Below are positions 8,756 to 17,843 of a DNA stretch of 64,000 nucleotides, piece by piece. This DNA comes from Providencia zhijiangensis. Lineage in GTDB: Bacteria; Pseudomonadota; Gammaproteobacteria; Enterobacterales; Enterobacteriaceae. The notes beneath the pieces were generated by a model. The model saw only the letters and a list, made by a program, of their open reading frames with translations, ran no database searches and was not told the origin of the DNA. Position 1 is the first letter of the stretch. Each line of letters begins with the position of its first letter. The position numbers and the translations under genes were made by a program. The stretch spans positions 3,038,001 to 3,102,000 of the forward strand of contig NZ_CP135990.1 in NCBI RefSeq assembly GCF_030315915.2, in the 5' to 3' direction.

Positions 8756-11002
8756 CTAGATCCCGCCACGCACAAAACCACCAAGTCCATTTCTTTCCAT
8801 AAACTCGCTGATCTTATGCCGGACATTTTCGCTGGTTTCTGCACTGAGCAAATCAGGTACTAACTCAGCCATCAATTGAGGATCAAGCTGACGAATTAAA
8901 TATTTCATGCGAGGAACACTGCGCCCACTCATACTCAAACTACGATAACCCAATGCAATCAGCACCATAGCGCTTAATGGTTGCCCCGCCATTTCACCGC
9001 ACACACTAATCGGCAAACCTATACGCCGACATTCCATATATACCATGGATAGAAAACGCACCACCGCAGGGTGCAGGTTATCATAGAGCGCCGCCACATG
9101 AGTGTTATTACGGTCGACGGCAAGTAAATATTGTGTAAAGTCGTTGGTACCTATTGAAATAAAATCAACTCGCTGCTTTAACTCTGGCAGCAAAAACAGG
9201 AGTGAAGGTACTTCCAACATCACGCCAATTGGAGGTAAATCAATCGATTTTCCGAGTTGTTGGCTCACTTCATTTCTGGCGCGATTAATCAGCCCGATAG
9301 CTTCATCCACTTCATTAATGCTAGTGATCATCGGCAATAAAATACGTAAATTGCCCGTATCTTGGTTAGCTCTCAGCATAGAGCGCAGTTGGATCAAAAA
9401 TATTTCAGGTTGATCCAGCATCACGCGGATCCCGCGCCACCCTAAGCAAGGATTTTCCTCGCTGATCGGCATATAAGGCAGTTGCTTGTCTGCGCCGATA
9501 TCTAAAGTTCTTAATACCACAGGTTTCGTTGCAAAAAGTTGCAGTACATCCCGATATAACTGCTTCTGTTCATCCTCAGATGGGAAACCGTTGTGCAGCA
9601 TAAATGGCAGTTCGGTTCGGTAGAGTCCAACACCATCCACCCCATCATGAATTTGCTGTTCATAGCGAGGGCTCAATCCGGCGTTGAGGCAAATATCCAC
9701 ATGCTCACCGTTTTTGAGTACTGCATCTTGAGAAAGTGTGCCTTCCGCTAATCTGCTAAGCACATTTTCTTCTTCAATAATTTGCTGGTATTCCTGTGCG
9801 ATGAAGTTTTCCGGCTCAATAAACACTTCGCCACGATAACCATCCAAAATCAGATGGCGATTATGTAATAAAGAAGGCTCAATATCCGCCCCCATAATCG
9901 CGGGGATCCCCATCGCTCGGATCAAAATCGCAGAGTGAGAGTGAGTTGCACCATCGCGCACAATCACACCCGCTAATTGCTCAAGCGGTAATTCAGCAAG
10001 AACGCTCGCACTTAGCTCATCAGCCACTAAGATAAAACGGTCTGGCCATTGGCTGGTTGGTGTCAGTGAATCATCGAGATGAAATAATAAGCGCTGCCCT
10101 AAGGTACGAAGGTCGGAGCCGCGCTCTCTTAAATAGAGGTCACGTAAACGTGAGAATTGCAAAGCGTAATCTTCGATGACGGTTTTCACCGCCCACTCAG
10201 CCACCGCGCCTTGATTGATCGCCGTAAATAACCGCTTTTTCAGTTGGGGATCATTAAGTAAGTGGTTATATAGGTCGAAAATAGCCGCGCTTTCTTTCGA
10301 TGAACTCGCCATAAACCGCTTACTAATACGACGAAATTCTGCTGCCGCACTTTCCAGCGCTATCACCAAGCGTTGACGCTCTTCATCAATATTTAATGTG
10401 GTCGCTTGATACACATTGTCTAAAGAAGGTTGAGAGGTATCTTGCCAGCCATAAGCCATCGAAATTCCTTGAGAAACAGGAATAGCTTTGAGACGGTTTT
10501 GGCGATATTGCCCGAAAATACCTTTTGTTTGCGCTTGGGATAATATCACCGCTAACTGCATCGATAGCGTGACCATAAAGGACTCTTCAGTTTCGCTGAA
10601 TAACCGTTTTTCTCGCTGTTGAACCACCAGTACGCCCAGCAATTGGCGTCGATAAACGACAGGCACGCCGAGAAAGGCTTTGAGCTGCTCTTCTTTGAGT
10701 TGGGGAAGATATTTGAATTGCGGGTGTTCGCGAATATCGGCAAGGTTCAACATTTCCGATTGCCGACCGACAGCGCCAACAACCCCTTCATCGAATCCTA
10801 AACGAATAGCAATCCCGCTAGGCTTTTTCAGCCCGCGGGTTGCCATTAGGTAATAACATTGGCGAGGATGATCGGCTAAGTAAATCGAGCACACATCAGT
10901 GCGCATCGCTTTGCACGTCTCGTTGACCAAAACTTCAAGAGCTTGAGTGAGACTGGTCGCCATCGCGACCTTTTCGACAATGTCACGTAAACGCGTCAAC
11001 AT
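8756..11002 (-). CDS. ptsP: PTS-Ntr enzyme I (PtsP)
   Basis: Phosphoenolpyruvate-protein phosphotransferase of the nitrogen PTS, passing phosphate to NPr. 748 residues, the same as E. coli. Order: N-terminal GAF domain (about 1-160), the phosphohistidine domain with H356 in GATHSHSAI, and the C-terminal PEP-binding barrel with the Arg/Asp-rich LRTLDIGADKQLPY and the catalytic cysteine in ISVCGEMAG. Starts 4 nt after the rppH stop, so the two are co-transcribed, as in E. coli. Confidence 0.97.
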   Translation of the reverse strand: MLTRLRDIVEKVAMATSLTQALEVLVNETCKAMRTDVCSIYLADHPRQCYYLMATRGLKKPSGIAIRLGFDEGVVGAVGRQSEMLNLADIREHPQFKYLPQLKEEQLKAFLGVPVVYRRQLLGVLVVQQREKRLFSETEESFMVTLSMQLAVILSQAQTKGIFGQYRQNRLKAIPVSQGISMAYGWQDTSQPSLDNVYQATTLNIDEERQRLVIALESAAAEFRRISKRFMASSSKESAAIFDLYNHLLNDPQLKKRLFTAINQGAVAEWAVKTVIEDYALQFSRLRDLYLRERGSDLRTLGQRLLFHLDDSLTPTSQWPDRFILVADELSASVLAELPLEQLAGVIVRDGATHSHSAILIRAMGIPAIMGADIEPSLLHNRHLILDGYRGEVFIEPENFIAQEYQQIIEEENVLSRLAEGTLSQDAVLKNGEHVDICLNAGLSPRYEQQIHDGVDGVGLYRTELPFMLHNGFPSEDEQKQLYRDVLQLFATKPVVLRTLDIGADKQLPYMPISEENPCLGWRGIRVMLDQPEIFLIQLRSMLRANQDTGNLRILLPMITSINEVDEAIGLINRARNEVSQQLGKSIDLPPIGVMLEVPSLLFLLPELKQRVDFISIGTNDFTQYLLAVDRNNTHVAALYDNLHPAVVRFLSMVYMECRRIGLPISVCGEMAGQPLSAMVLIALGYRSLSMSGRSVPRMKYLIRQLDPQLMAELVPDLLSAETSENVRHKISEFMERNGLGGFVRGGI

Positions 11003-11006
11003 AGGC

Positions 11007-11540
11007 TTACTTAACTCCGCGCCTACGATTATTAAAAACAGGTCGTTGTGGTAATTTCTGTTCCTGCAAAGGCATAACTACGGGAGCGAATTCCTTCATC
11101 ACACGGCGATAAACTTCGCGCTTAAAAGAGACCACTTGCCTAACAGGATACCAATAACTGACCCACCGCCAGCCGTCAAATTCTGGCGATTTACTGCGCT
11201 GCACGTTTATATCGGCGTCATTACATTGGAGTTGAAGTAAAAACCAACGTTGTTTCTGTCCAATACAAACAGGTTTTGTATCCCAACGCACCAAACGCTT
11301 AGGTAATTTGTAGCGTAACCAATTACGGGTAGATGCAAGTAACCTTACATCTTTACGCTGTAGTCCGACTTCCTCGTATAACTCACGATACATCGCTTGT
11401 TCTGGCGATTCCCCCGGGTTAATCCCACCTTGAGGAAATTGCCAAGAATGCTGACCATAACGGCGAGCCCATAAGACTTGACCTTGCCGATTACAAATTA
11501 CAATTCCTACATTCGGGCGGTAGCCATCATCATCGATCAC
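11007..11540 (-). CDS. rppH: RNA pyrophosphohydrolase RppH
   Basis: Nudix hydrolase that removes pyrophosphate from mRNA 5' ends and so triggers RNase E decay. 177 residues. The Nudix box [20 protein letters not shown] (about residues 38-57) is complete, preceded by WQFPQ. The C-terminal tail ([18 protein letters not shown]) is basic and variable. First gene of rppH-ptsP. The next feature upstream is a thiamine-riboswitch region in the opposite direction. Confidence 0.97.
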   Translation of the reverse strand: MIDDDGYRPNVGIVICNRQGQVLWARRYGQHSWQFPQGGINPGESPEQAMYRELYEEVGLQRKDVRLLASTRNWLRYKLPKRLVRWDTKPVCIGQKQRWFLLQLQCNDADINVQRSKSPEFDGWRWVSYWYPVRQVVSFKREVYRRVMKEFAPVVMPLQEQKLPQRPVFNNRRRGVK

Positions 11541-11655
11541 TAGACTACCTCAATAACCAAATTTGAAAGATGCCTAATTGTTTCACACATACCCAAACTG
11601 GTAAACCTATATCAATACAGTTTGCAGATATGTCTGAAGTAATTACAATAGTCTG

Positions 11656-11736
11656 CGTCTCAACGGGGTGCCATTTGGGCTGAGAAATAACCCGTAGAAC
11701 CTGATCCGGCTAATACCGGCGTAGGGATTTGAGCTA
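11656..11736 (+). promoter_or_regulatory. TPP riboswitch aptamer (THI element)
   Basis: Contains the conserved THI blocks in order: CTCAA-C-GGGGTGCC (P1/P2 side), GGGCTGAGAAATAACCCG, GAACCTGATCCGGCTAATACC, GGCGTAGGGATTTGAG. P1 pairs CTCAA (11659-11663) with TTGAG (11729-11733). It lies immediately upstream of the thiamine importer genes, the same position as the E. coli tbpA/thiB riboswitch. Thiamine pyrophosphate binding should reduce expression. Confidence 0.95.
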
Positions 11737-11800
11737 CCGCCTACAAATTATTGTATCGGTCCCTCCTCAAATCCTGTGTTTTTTTATGATTTACGCAGGA
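11724..11800 (+). promoter_or_regulatory. Expression platform of the thi riboswitch (anti-Shine-Dalgarno switch)
   Basis: Two mutually exclusive pairings are visible. Ligand-free: GGATTTGAG (11725-11733, partly P1) pairs perfectly with CTCAAATCC (11766-11774), with an inner hairpin ACCG..CGGT / TACAA..TTGTA between them. Ligand-bound: P1 holds TTGAG, freeing TCCTGTG (11772-11778) to pair with CGCAGGA (11794-11800), which contains the thiB ribosome binding site AGGA. A T7 run at 11779-11785 also allows a transcription-termination reading, but the logic fits translational control better. Confidence 0.65.
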
Positions 11801-11806
11801 ATTAAA

Positions 11807-12811
11807 ATGACTAAAAATAAACTCTTTACCTCACTCATTGCTTTAACCACCTTAAGTTTCGCTGCATTCGCCTCTGCCGAAAAACCAACGTTGACGGTGT
11901 ATACCTATGATTCCTTTGCTGCGGAATGGGGCCCAGGCCCGCAAATCAAAAAGAATTTCGAAGCACAATGCGAATGTGAGTTAAAACTGGTTTCTCTAGG
12001 GGATGGTGTTGCACTACTGAATCGCCTACGTATGGAGGGGGAAAAAAGCAAAGCCGACATTATCTTAGGGTTAGATAACAACTTACTCGACTCCGCAGAA
12101 AAAACCGGCTTATTTGCCCCTGCAGATATCAAAACGGATGCGCTTAAATTACCTATCGAATGGACAAGCAAAACATTCATTCCTTATGATTATGGTTATT
12201 TCGCCTTTATCTATGACACAAATAAAATCAAGCAACCGCCAAAAAGTATGGACGAACTGCTTGATAGCAAAAATAATTGGAAAATCATTTACCAAGATCC
12301 ACGCACCAGCACCCCTGGTTTAGGGTTGATGTTGTGGATTGAGAAAATCTACGGCGATAAATCAGCTGATGCATGGAAAAAAATGGCAGCCAAAACACTG
12401 ACCGTGACCAAAGGTTGGAGTGAATCCTATGGGCTGTTCTTAAAAGGTGAAGGAGATTTTGTCCTGAGCTACACCTCTTCGCCGGGTTACCAAATTTTAA
12501 ATGATAAGAAAGACAACTACGCAGCGGCGCTGTTCGATGAAGGGCATTATATGCAAGTCGAAGTGGCGGCAAGATTGAAACACAGCCCGCAGCCAGAGCT
12601 GGCAAAACAGTTCTTACAGTTTATGTTAACTCCTGAATTCCAAGGCACATTACCAACTACTAACTGGATGTATCCGGTTATCGATATGCCGTTGCCTGAA
12701 GTGTATAACGTGCTACCACTACCTGCTAAATCTCTGCAATTTAGTGCGGCGGAAGTGGCTAAAGAACGTCAAACGTGGACGCGTTTATGGCAAACCGCCG
12801 TCAGTCGTTAA
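11807..12811 (+). CDS. thiB: Thiamine ABC transporter, periplasmic binding protein
   Basis: Binds thiamine, TMP and TPP in the periplasm and delivers them to ThiPQ. 334 residues. The frame is open further upstream to 11729, but that would start inside the riboswitch; the ATG at 11807 has AGGA 6 nt upstream and gives a clean signal peptide (MTKNKLFTSLIALTTLSFAAFASA, cut before EKPTL). Family features: LTVYTYDSFAAEWGPGP at the mature start and the YDYGYFAFIYD ligand-site segment. First gene of thiBPQ. Confidence 0.96.
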   Translation: MTKNKLFTSLIALTTLSFAAFASAEKPTLTVYTYDSFAAEWGPGPQIKKNFEAQCECELKLVSLGDGVALLNRLRMEGEKSKADIILGLDNNLLDSAEKTGLFAPADIKTDALKLPIEWTSKTFIPYDYGYFAFIYDTNKIKQPPKSMDELLDSKNNWKIIYQDPRTSTPGLGLMLWIEKIYGDKSADAWKKMAAKTLTVTKGWSESYGLFLKGEGDFVLSYTSSPGYQILNDKKDNYAAALFDEGHYMQVEVAARLKHSPQPELAKQFLQFMLTPEFQGTLPTTNWMYPVIDMPLPEVYNVLPLPAKSLQFSAAEVAKERQTWTRLWQTAVSR

Positions 12812-14391
12812 TCAATTTAACCTTATTACCGGGGGTAATAGCCTCCGGTCTTTTAATCGTCGTTGCCCTTCTCGCTTTTGGGGCTCTGTGGTTTTTCGCA
12901 CCTGAAATTTCCCTCAGCGAGATAATCGACGACGATTATTTATGGCATGTCATCGGTTTTACGTTTTGGCAGGCATTACTTTCCGCGATTTTTTCCATTA
13001 TTCCCGCTATTTTTCTTGCAAGAGCTCTGTATCGCCGACGATTCTGGGGAAGAACGCTATTGCTCCGCTTGTGTGCAATGACCTTAGTCTTGCCAGTTCT
13101 CGTCGCTGTTTTCGGTATTTTGTCGGTATATGGGCAAACCGGATGGCTAGCAAAGTTGTGCCTATGGCTCGGTGTTGACTATCAGTTTTCCCCTTATGGT
13201 CTGCGTGGCATTTTATTAGCACATATCTTTTTCAATATGCCGCTCGCCACCCGCATGTTACTTCAATCCCTTGAAAATATTGCGATTGAACAACGGCAAA
13301 GTGCCGCTCAATTAGGGTTCAATGAGTGGCAACAATTTACCATTCTAGAGTGGCCTTATTTACGCCGTCAAATGTTGCCAACAGGCGCGCTGATTTTCAT
13401 GCTGTGCTTTGCCAGCTTTGCGACGGTACTGGCTCTGGGCGGCGGCCCTGCCGCGACCACTATCGAACTCGCAATTTACCAAGCGCTGAGTTACGACTTT
13501 GATTTAGGACGTGCCACACTACTTGCGTTGATTCAACTGGGATGTTGCGTAGGATTAATGCTTATTTGCCAACGTATTAACCATGCTTTTTCCGTTGGGT
13601 TTAGCCACCAAACATCGTGGTTTGATCCTGCTGACAATCTATTTCGCCGTCTACGTGACTGGCTGGTGATCGCCGCAGCTATTTTACTATTAATTCCGCC
13701 GTTATTAGCAGTTATTGTTGATGGGCTCAACGGCCAATTACTGGATGTTTTACAGCAACCTGCGTTATGGCAAGCCACGTCCACCTCGCTGTTTATTGCA
13801 CTCTGTGCGGGAGTTCTGTGTGTGATCCTCACGCTAATGCTGCTGTGGAGTAGCCGTGAACTGCGTTTAAGAAATGCATTAAAACTTGGACAAGCTATTG
13901 AGCTAAGCGGGCTGATTATTCTGGCGATGCCGGGCATTGTGCTGGCGACTGGCTTTTTTATCTTTTTTAATGAAACCATTGGAATACCCGAAACGCCTTA
14001 TCCGTTGGTGATCATGACTAACGCCTTGCTCGCTATCCCTTACGCGCTCAAAGTGCTGGATAACCCAATGCGAGATCTGGCTCAACGCTATAACCCATTA
14101 TGCCAATCACTCGAAATTACTGGTTTTAATCGATTTAAGATCATTGAATTGCGAGCATTACGCAAACCTATCGCACAAGCATTAGCATTCGCTTGCGTGA
14201 TTTCGATTGGGGATTTTGGCGTGGTCGCCTTGTTTGGTAATGAAGAGTTCCGCACCTTGCCTTACTATCTTTATCAGCAGATTGGTGCGTATCGAACCAA
14301 TGACGGCGCGGTTACCGCGATGTTATTGCTGTTACTCTGTTTCTGCCTGTTTAGCCTGCTCGAACGCCTATCGGGGAAAACTCATGATTGA
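12787..14391 (+). CDS. thiP: Thiamine ABC transporter permease
   Basis: Inner-membrane permease of the thiamine importer, about 534 residues with two tandem BPD-transporter halves (EAA loops around [10 protein letters not shown] and [17 protein letters not shown]). Start ATG 12787 (MANRRQSL) matches the family; an in-frame GTG at 12775 is possible. The start overlaps the thiB end by 25 nt, and the stop overlaps thiQ by 8 nt, so the three genes are translationally coupled under the TPP riboswitch. Confidence 0.95.
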   Translation: MANRRQSLINLTLLPGVIASGLLIVVALLAFGALWFFAPEISLSEIIDDDYLWHVIGFTFWQALLSAIFSIIPAIFLARALYRRRFWGRTLLLRLCAMTLVLPVLVAVFGILSVYGQTGWLAKLCLWLGVDYQFSPYGLRGILLAHIFFNMPLATRMLLQSLENIAIEQRQSAAQLGFNEWQQFTILEWPYLRRQMLPTGALIFMLCFASFATVLALGGGPAATTIELAIYQALSYDFDLGRATLLALIQLGCCVGLMLICQRINHAFSVGFSHQTSWFDPADNLFRRLRDWLVIAAAILLLIPPLLAVIVDGLNGQLLDVLQQPALWQATSTSLFIALCAGVLCVILTLMLLWSSRELRLRNALKLGQAIELSGLIILAMPGIVLATGFFIFFNETIGIPETPYPLVIMTNALLAIPYALKVLDNPMRDLAQRYNPLCQSLEITGFNRFKIIELRALRKPIAQALAFACVISIGDFGVVALFGNEEFRTLPYYLYQQIGAYRTNDGAVTAMLLLLLCFCLFSLLERLSGKTHD

Positions 14392-15082
14392 ATTACAAAA
14401 TCTGGATTATCAATACGATAACCTAAATATGCATTTTGATATTGTGGTAACTTCGGGGGAACGAGTTGCCGTAATGGGTCCTAGTGGCGCAGGCAAAAGC
14501 ACGCTGCTCAGCCTAATCAGTGGGTTTCAATTTCCTCGCAGCGGCACTATCACCTTAAATGGTGAAAATCATACATTTACCCCCCCAGCTAAACGCCCTG
14601 TTTCCATGTTATTTCAAGAAAATAACCTGTTTGCTCACCTAACCGTGAGGCAAAATATTGGGTTAGGTTTACAACCGAGCTTACGTTTGAGTGCATCACA
14701 AATGGCTGACGTCGAACAAATGGCACAGCAGGTTAGTTTAACCGACTGTTTAGACCGAACACCGGCGCAATTATCCGGTGGGCAGCGTCAACGAGCCGCG
14801 CTCGCCCGCTGTTTAATTCGTAACCAACCGATTTTATTGTTGGATGAGCCATTTTCTGCTCTCGACCCTGCATTACGCAGCGAAATGCTGCAATTGCTCA
14901 ATGACGTTTGCGTGAGTAAATCCATCACGTTATTAATGGTCTCCCATAGTATTGAAGACTCACTACAAATCGCCCCTCGCAGCTTAGTGGTTGCCGATGG
15001 TGCGATTGTGTATGACGGCGATACTGAAACACTGTTACAAGGCAAAACCGACGCTTCTGCATTATTGGGCATTTCTAATTAG
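14384..15082 (+). CDS. thiQ: Thiamine ABC transporter ATP-binding protein
   Basis: Cytoplasmic ATPase that powers ThiP. 232 residues. Walker [10 protein letters not shown] at residues 32-40, Q-loop FQENN, signature LSGGQRQR, Walker [12 protein letters not shown] and the H-loop VSHSIEDSL are all intact. The open frame extends upstream inside thiP, but the ATG at 14384 ([11 protein letters not shown]) is the family start. Last gene of the importer operon; no terminator is obvious before polB. Confidence 0.96.
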   Translation: MIELQNLDYQYDNLNMHFDIVVTSGERVAVMGPSGAGKSTLLSLISGFQFPRSGTITLNGENHTFTPPAKRPVSMLFQENNLFAHLTVRQNIGLGLQPSLRLSASQMADVEQMAQQVSLTDCLDRTPAQLSGGQRQRAALARCLIRNQPILLLDEPFSALDPALRSEMLQLLNDVCVSKSITLLMVSHSIEDSLQIAPRSLVVADGAIVYDGDTETLLQGKTDASALLGISN

Positions 15083-15094
15083 CTCGATAAATAA

Positions 15095-15114
15095 TACTGT
15101 ATAAATTCCCACTA
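15095..15114 (+). promoter_or_regulatory. Degenerate LexA box candidate upstream of polB
   Basis: TACTGTATAAATTCCCACTA, 44 bp before the polB start. It keeps the left half TACTGTATA of the SOS box; the right half has CAC instead of CAG. E. coli polB (dinA) is LexA-controlled by a box with the same CTGTATAAA left arm. Suggestive, not decisive. Confidence 0.4.
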
Positions 15115-15157
15115 CTCGCGTATATTAATTTGCAGATTATTTACGCGAGTTTCCTTT

Positions 15158-17509
15158 ATGCCTCAGTCAAATACCCCCGCTGAAAAAGGCTTTATTCTTA
15201 GCCGCCATTGGCGAGATACCCGATACGGTGTCGAGGTAAGCTATTGGTTACTTACGGATAATCAGCCGCAAAAAGTTATTGTTCCCTATCAGCAAGCGGT
15301 CGGTTTTTTACCTGAATCCAAGTTTCCGCTCGTACGCCATTTAATTGAAGGGCAAGCCGATATCAGTTATCGCGCCGTTGAACTGCGGGATTTTAAACGC
15401 GAAAAAGTCTATGCCATCTATTGCCAGCAATATCGTCAATTACAAAATCTGGATAAAAACTGCCAAGCGCTAGGTGTTGAGCTGCTGGAAACCGATATTC
15501 GCCCTTGTGAGCGTTATTTAATGGAGCGCTTTATTACCGCACCCGTGTGGTTTTCTCGCAATCATCAGGGGAAATATCAACTCAAACCCTGTGAAGGTTA
15601 TCGCCCGACACTGCGCGCCGTTTCCCTCGATATTGAAACGAGCCAACATGGAGAGCTTTACTCGATTGGATTGTCTGGCTGCGGTGATAATGTGGTGTTT
15701 ATGCTTGGCCCCGAACAAGGCCCAGCTCTGAATGACCAACATCGACTCGTATATGCCACGAGCCGCCCTCAATTACTTGAAAGACTGAACGAATGGCTGC
15801 AACAGTACGATCCCGATGCCATCATCGGCTGGAACCTGATCCAGTTTGATTTGCAAGTCTTACAAAAGCATGCGGAGCGCTATGGCATCCCTCTGTTACT
15901 CGGTCGGCAAGGGAAAAAACTCGAATGGCGAGAACACGGTTTTAAGCAAGGCGTCTTTTTTGCCTCTGCTGAAGGTCGCTTAATTATCGATGGTATTGAT
16001 GCGTTAAAATCGGCAACGTGGAGTTTTAGTTCATTCAGTTTGGAATCCGTTGCTCAGCAGCTACTTGGGGAAGGGAAAGCCATCGATACTCCTTATGATC
16101 GCATGGATGAAATTAACCGCCGCTTTGCTCACGATAAACCCGCCCTCGCTCATTACAATATTCAAGACTGTATTTTGGTGCATCGCATCTTTGAAAAAAC
16201 CGATTTAATGGCGTTCTTGCAAGAGCGTTCGACGGTGACAGGATTAGCAGCCGATCGCATGGGGGGCTCTGTGGCCGCCTTTTCCCATTTATATATTCCT
16301 CGGCTACACCGTTTAGGGTTTGTTGCCCCCACACTCTCAGAGCAAAAATTTCAGCTTAACCCCGGCGGGTTCGTGATGGATTCACAGCCCGGTTTGTATG
16401 ACTCCGTTTTGGTGCTTGATTACAAAAGCCTGTATCCCTCTATTATTCGCACCTTTTTAATAGACCCAGCTGGCATGATTGAAGGGCTTGCACACCCAGA
16501 ACCTGAACACTCTGTTGAAGGGTTTCGCGGTGCTTGGTTTTCCCGTACGACCCATTGCTTACCAGATATTGTTAGCCACATTTGGCAAGGCCGTGATAAA
16601 GCCAAACAGCAAAAAAACGCCCCACTTTCTCAAGCCCTCAAAATTATTATGAATGCTTTTGCGGGGGTCTTGGGTGCCGATGGATGCCGCTTTTTTGATC
16701 CACGATTAACCGCGTCAATTACCATGCGCGGTCATGAAATTATGCGAATTACCAAACAATTGATTGAATCCCAAGGGTATCAGGTGATTTATGGAGATAC
16801 TGACTCCACTTTTGTTTGGCTGCGAGATCCCCATACCGATGAACAAGCCCAAAAAGTGGGTTATCAACTGCGTGACCATGTGAATAATTGGTGGAAACAG
16901 CATCTTAAAGAAGAGTGGCAACTTGATGGCGTGCTCGAACTTGAGTATGAAACCCATTATCGGCGCTTTTTGATGCCAACAATTAGAGGCACAGACCAAG
17001 GTAGTAAAAAACGCTATGCGGGTTTAAGCCAAGATACGATGGTTTTTAAGGGATTAGAAACTATTCGCTCTGACTGGACGCCCCTCGCACAAAACTTCCA
17101 AAAAGAGCTGTATACGCGCATTTTTTATCGCCAGCCTTATCGGGAATTTATTCGTGACTATATTCATGCCATTCGTTCAGGAGAATATGACGATCGCTTG
17201 ATTTACCGCAAGCGGCTACGGCGTAAATTGTCAGATTATCAACGTAATGTGCCGCCTCATGTGCGCGCTGCCCGTCAAGCCGATGAATATAATTTGAAAT
17301 TACAGCGCCCTTTGCAGTATCAAAATGGCGGGTGGATCAGCTATCTCATTACTCAGGCAGGCCCTGAACCCTTAGAGACCGTGACCGCGAAACCTGACTA
17401 TGAGCACTATATTCTTAAGCAAATCAAACCTATCGCCGATGGAATTCTGCCATTTCTGCAAGATGATTTTGACGCCATTTTGACTGGGCAAATCAATCTT
17501 TTGTTTTAA
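15158..17509 (+). CDS. polB: DNA polymerase II
   Basis: Family B polymerase with proofreading, used in SOS-associated synthesis and replication restart. 783 residues, E. coli length. Exonuclease motifs: SLDIETS (about 156-162) and the Exo II region [12 protein letters not shown]. Polymerase motifs: [10 protein letters not shown] (motif A), the KxxxNAFAG helix ([10 protein letters not shown], motif B) and YGDTDST (motif C). Ends near TGQINLLF, a possible clamp-binding tail. Start ATG 15158 follows a leader with the LexA-box candidate. Confidence 0.97.
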   Translation: MPQSNTPAEKGFILSRHWRDTRYGVEVSYWLLTDNQPQKVIVPYQQAVGFLPESKFPLVRHLIEGQADISYRAVELRDFKREKVYAIYCQQYRQLQNLDKNCQALGVELLETDIRPCERYLMERFITAPVWFSRNHQGKYQLKPCEGYRPTLRAVSLDIETSQHGELYSIGLSGCGDNVVFMLGPEQGPALNDQHRLVYATSRPQLLERLNEWLQQYDPDAIIGWNLIQFDLQVLQKHAERYGIPLLLGRQGKKLEWREHGFKQGVFFASAEGRLIIDGIDALKSATWSFSSFSLESVAQQLLGEGKAIDTPYDRMDEINRRFAHDKPALAHYNIQDCILVHRIFEKTDLMAFLQERSTVTGLAADRMGGSVAAFSHLYIPRLHRLGFVAPTLSEQKFQLNPGGFVMDSQPGLYDSVLVLDYKSLYPSIIRTFLIDPAGMIEGLAHPEPEHSVEGFRGAWFSRTTHCLPDIVSHIWQGRDKAKQQKNAPLSQALKIIMNAFAGVLGADGCRFFDPRLTASITMRGHEIMRITKQLIESQGYQVIYGDTDSTFVWLRDPHTDEQAQKVGYQLRDHVNNWWKQHLKEEWQLDGVLELEYETHYRRFLMPTIRGTDQGSKKRYAGLSQDTMVFKGLETIRSDWTPLAQNFQKELYTRIFYRQPYREFIRDYIHAIRSGEYDDRLIYRKRLRRKLSDYQRNVPPHVRAARQADEYNLKLQRPLQYQNGGWISYLITQAGPEPLETVTAKPDYEHYILKQIKPIADGILPFLQDDFDAILTGQINLLF

Positions 17510-17843
17510 AGCCTAACGAACAGCGAGAATTGTACAATTCTTATTACAATTGCCGCATTTTTAACAGGTGACGATAAGCGAATGTTGAATTAATATAACG
17601 CCCCTTTGATATCTCGACCTGTTATACGCACAGCTTGGCGAGAAAATCGGCTATACTCATCATAATTCGAGCAGCGCGACTCGAAAGAGAAAAGAGCTAT
17701 AATTGCCAAACGGCAAAACGATTAAAAAAATTTCGCATCACCCTTGGTATATAACCGTTATATCAACACTGGGCAAAGACACCGGTTAGTTGTCTTAAAC
17801 ATCTAAAAATAAACAATCAAAATTATGGAATTAAATTAAACCT
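17510..17843. other. Intergenic region polB-rapA (334 bp)
   Basis: Holds the rapA promoter region and leader. The only clear structure is a perfect 16-bp palindrome at 17526-17541 just after polB. A small hairpin TTGCC-AAAC-GGCAA at about 17703-17716 is too weak to name. No coding frame, RNA gene or strong terminator is visible. Confidence 0.6.
17526..17541. repeat. Perfect 16-bp palindrome downstream of polB
   Basis: AGAATTGTACAATTCT, self-complementary over all 16 bases with no loop, 17 bp after the polB stop. A no-loop palindrome suits a dimeric protein operator better than an RNA terminator, though it could form a short hairpin followed by TATTAC. Owner unknown. Confidence 0.7.

Noticed and set aside
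11776-11785. T-run after the thi riboswitch as an intrinsic terminator
   Set aside because: The only stem directly before it (GGATTTGAG/CTCAAATCC) forms in the ligand-free state, which would give inverted logic; the SD-sequestering hairpin explains repression better. Not excluded.
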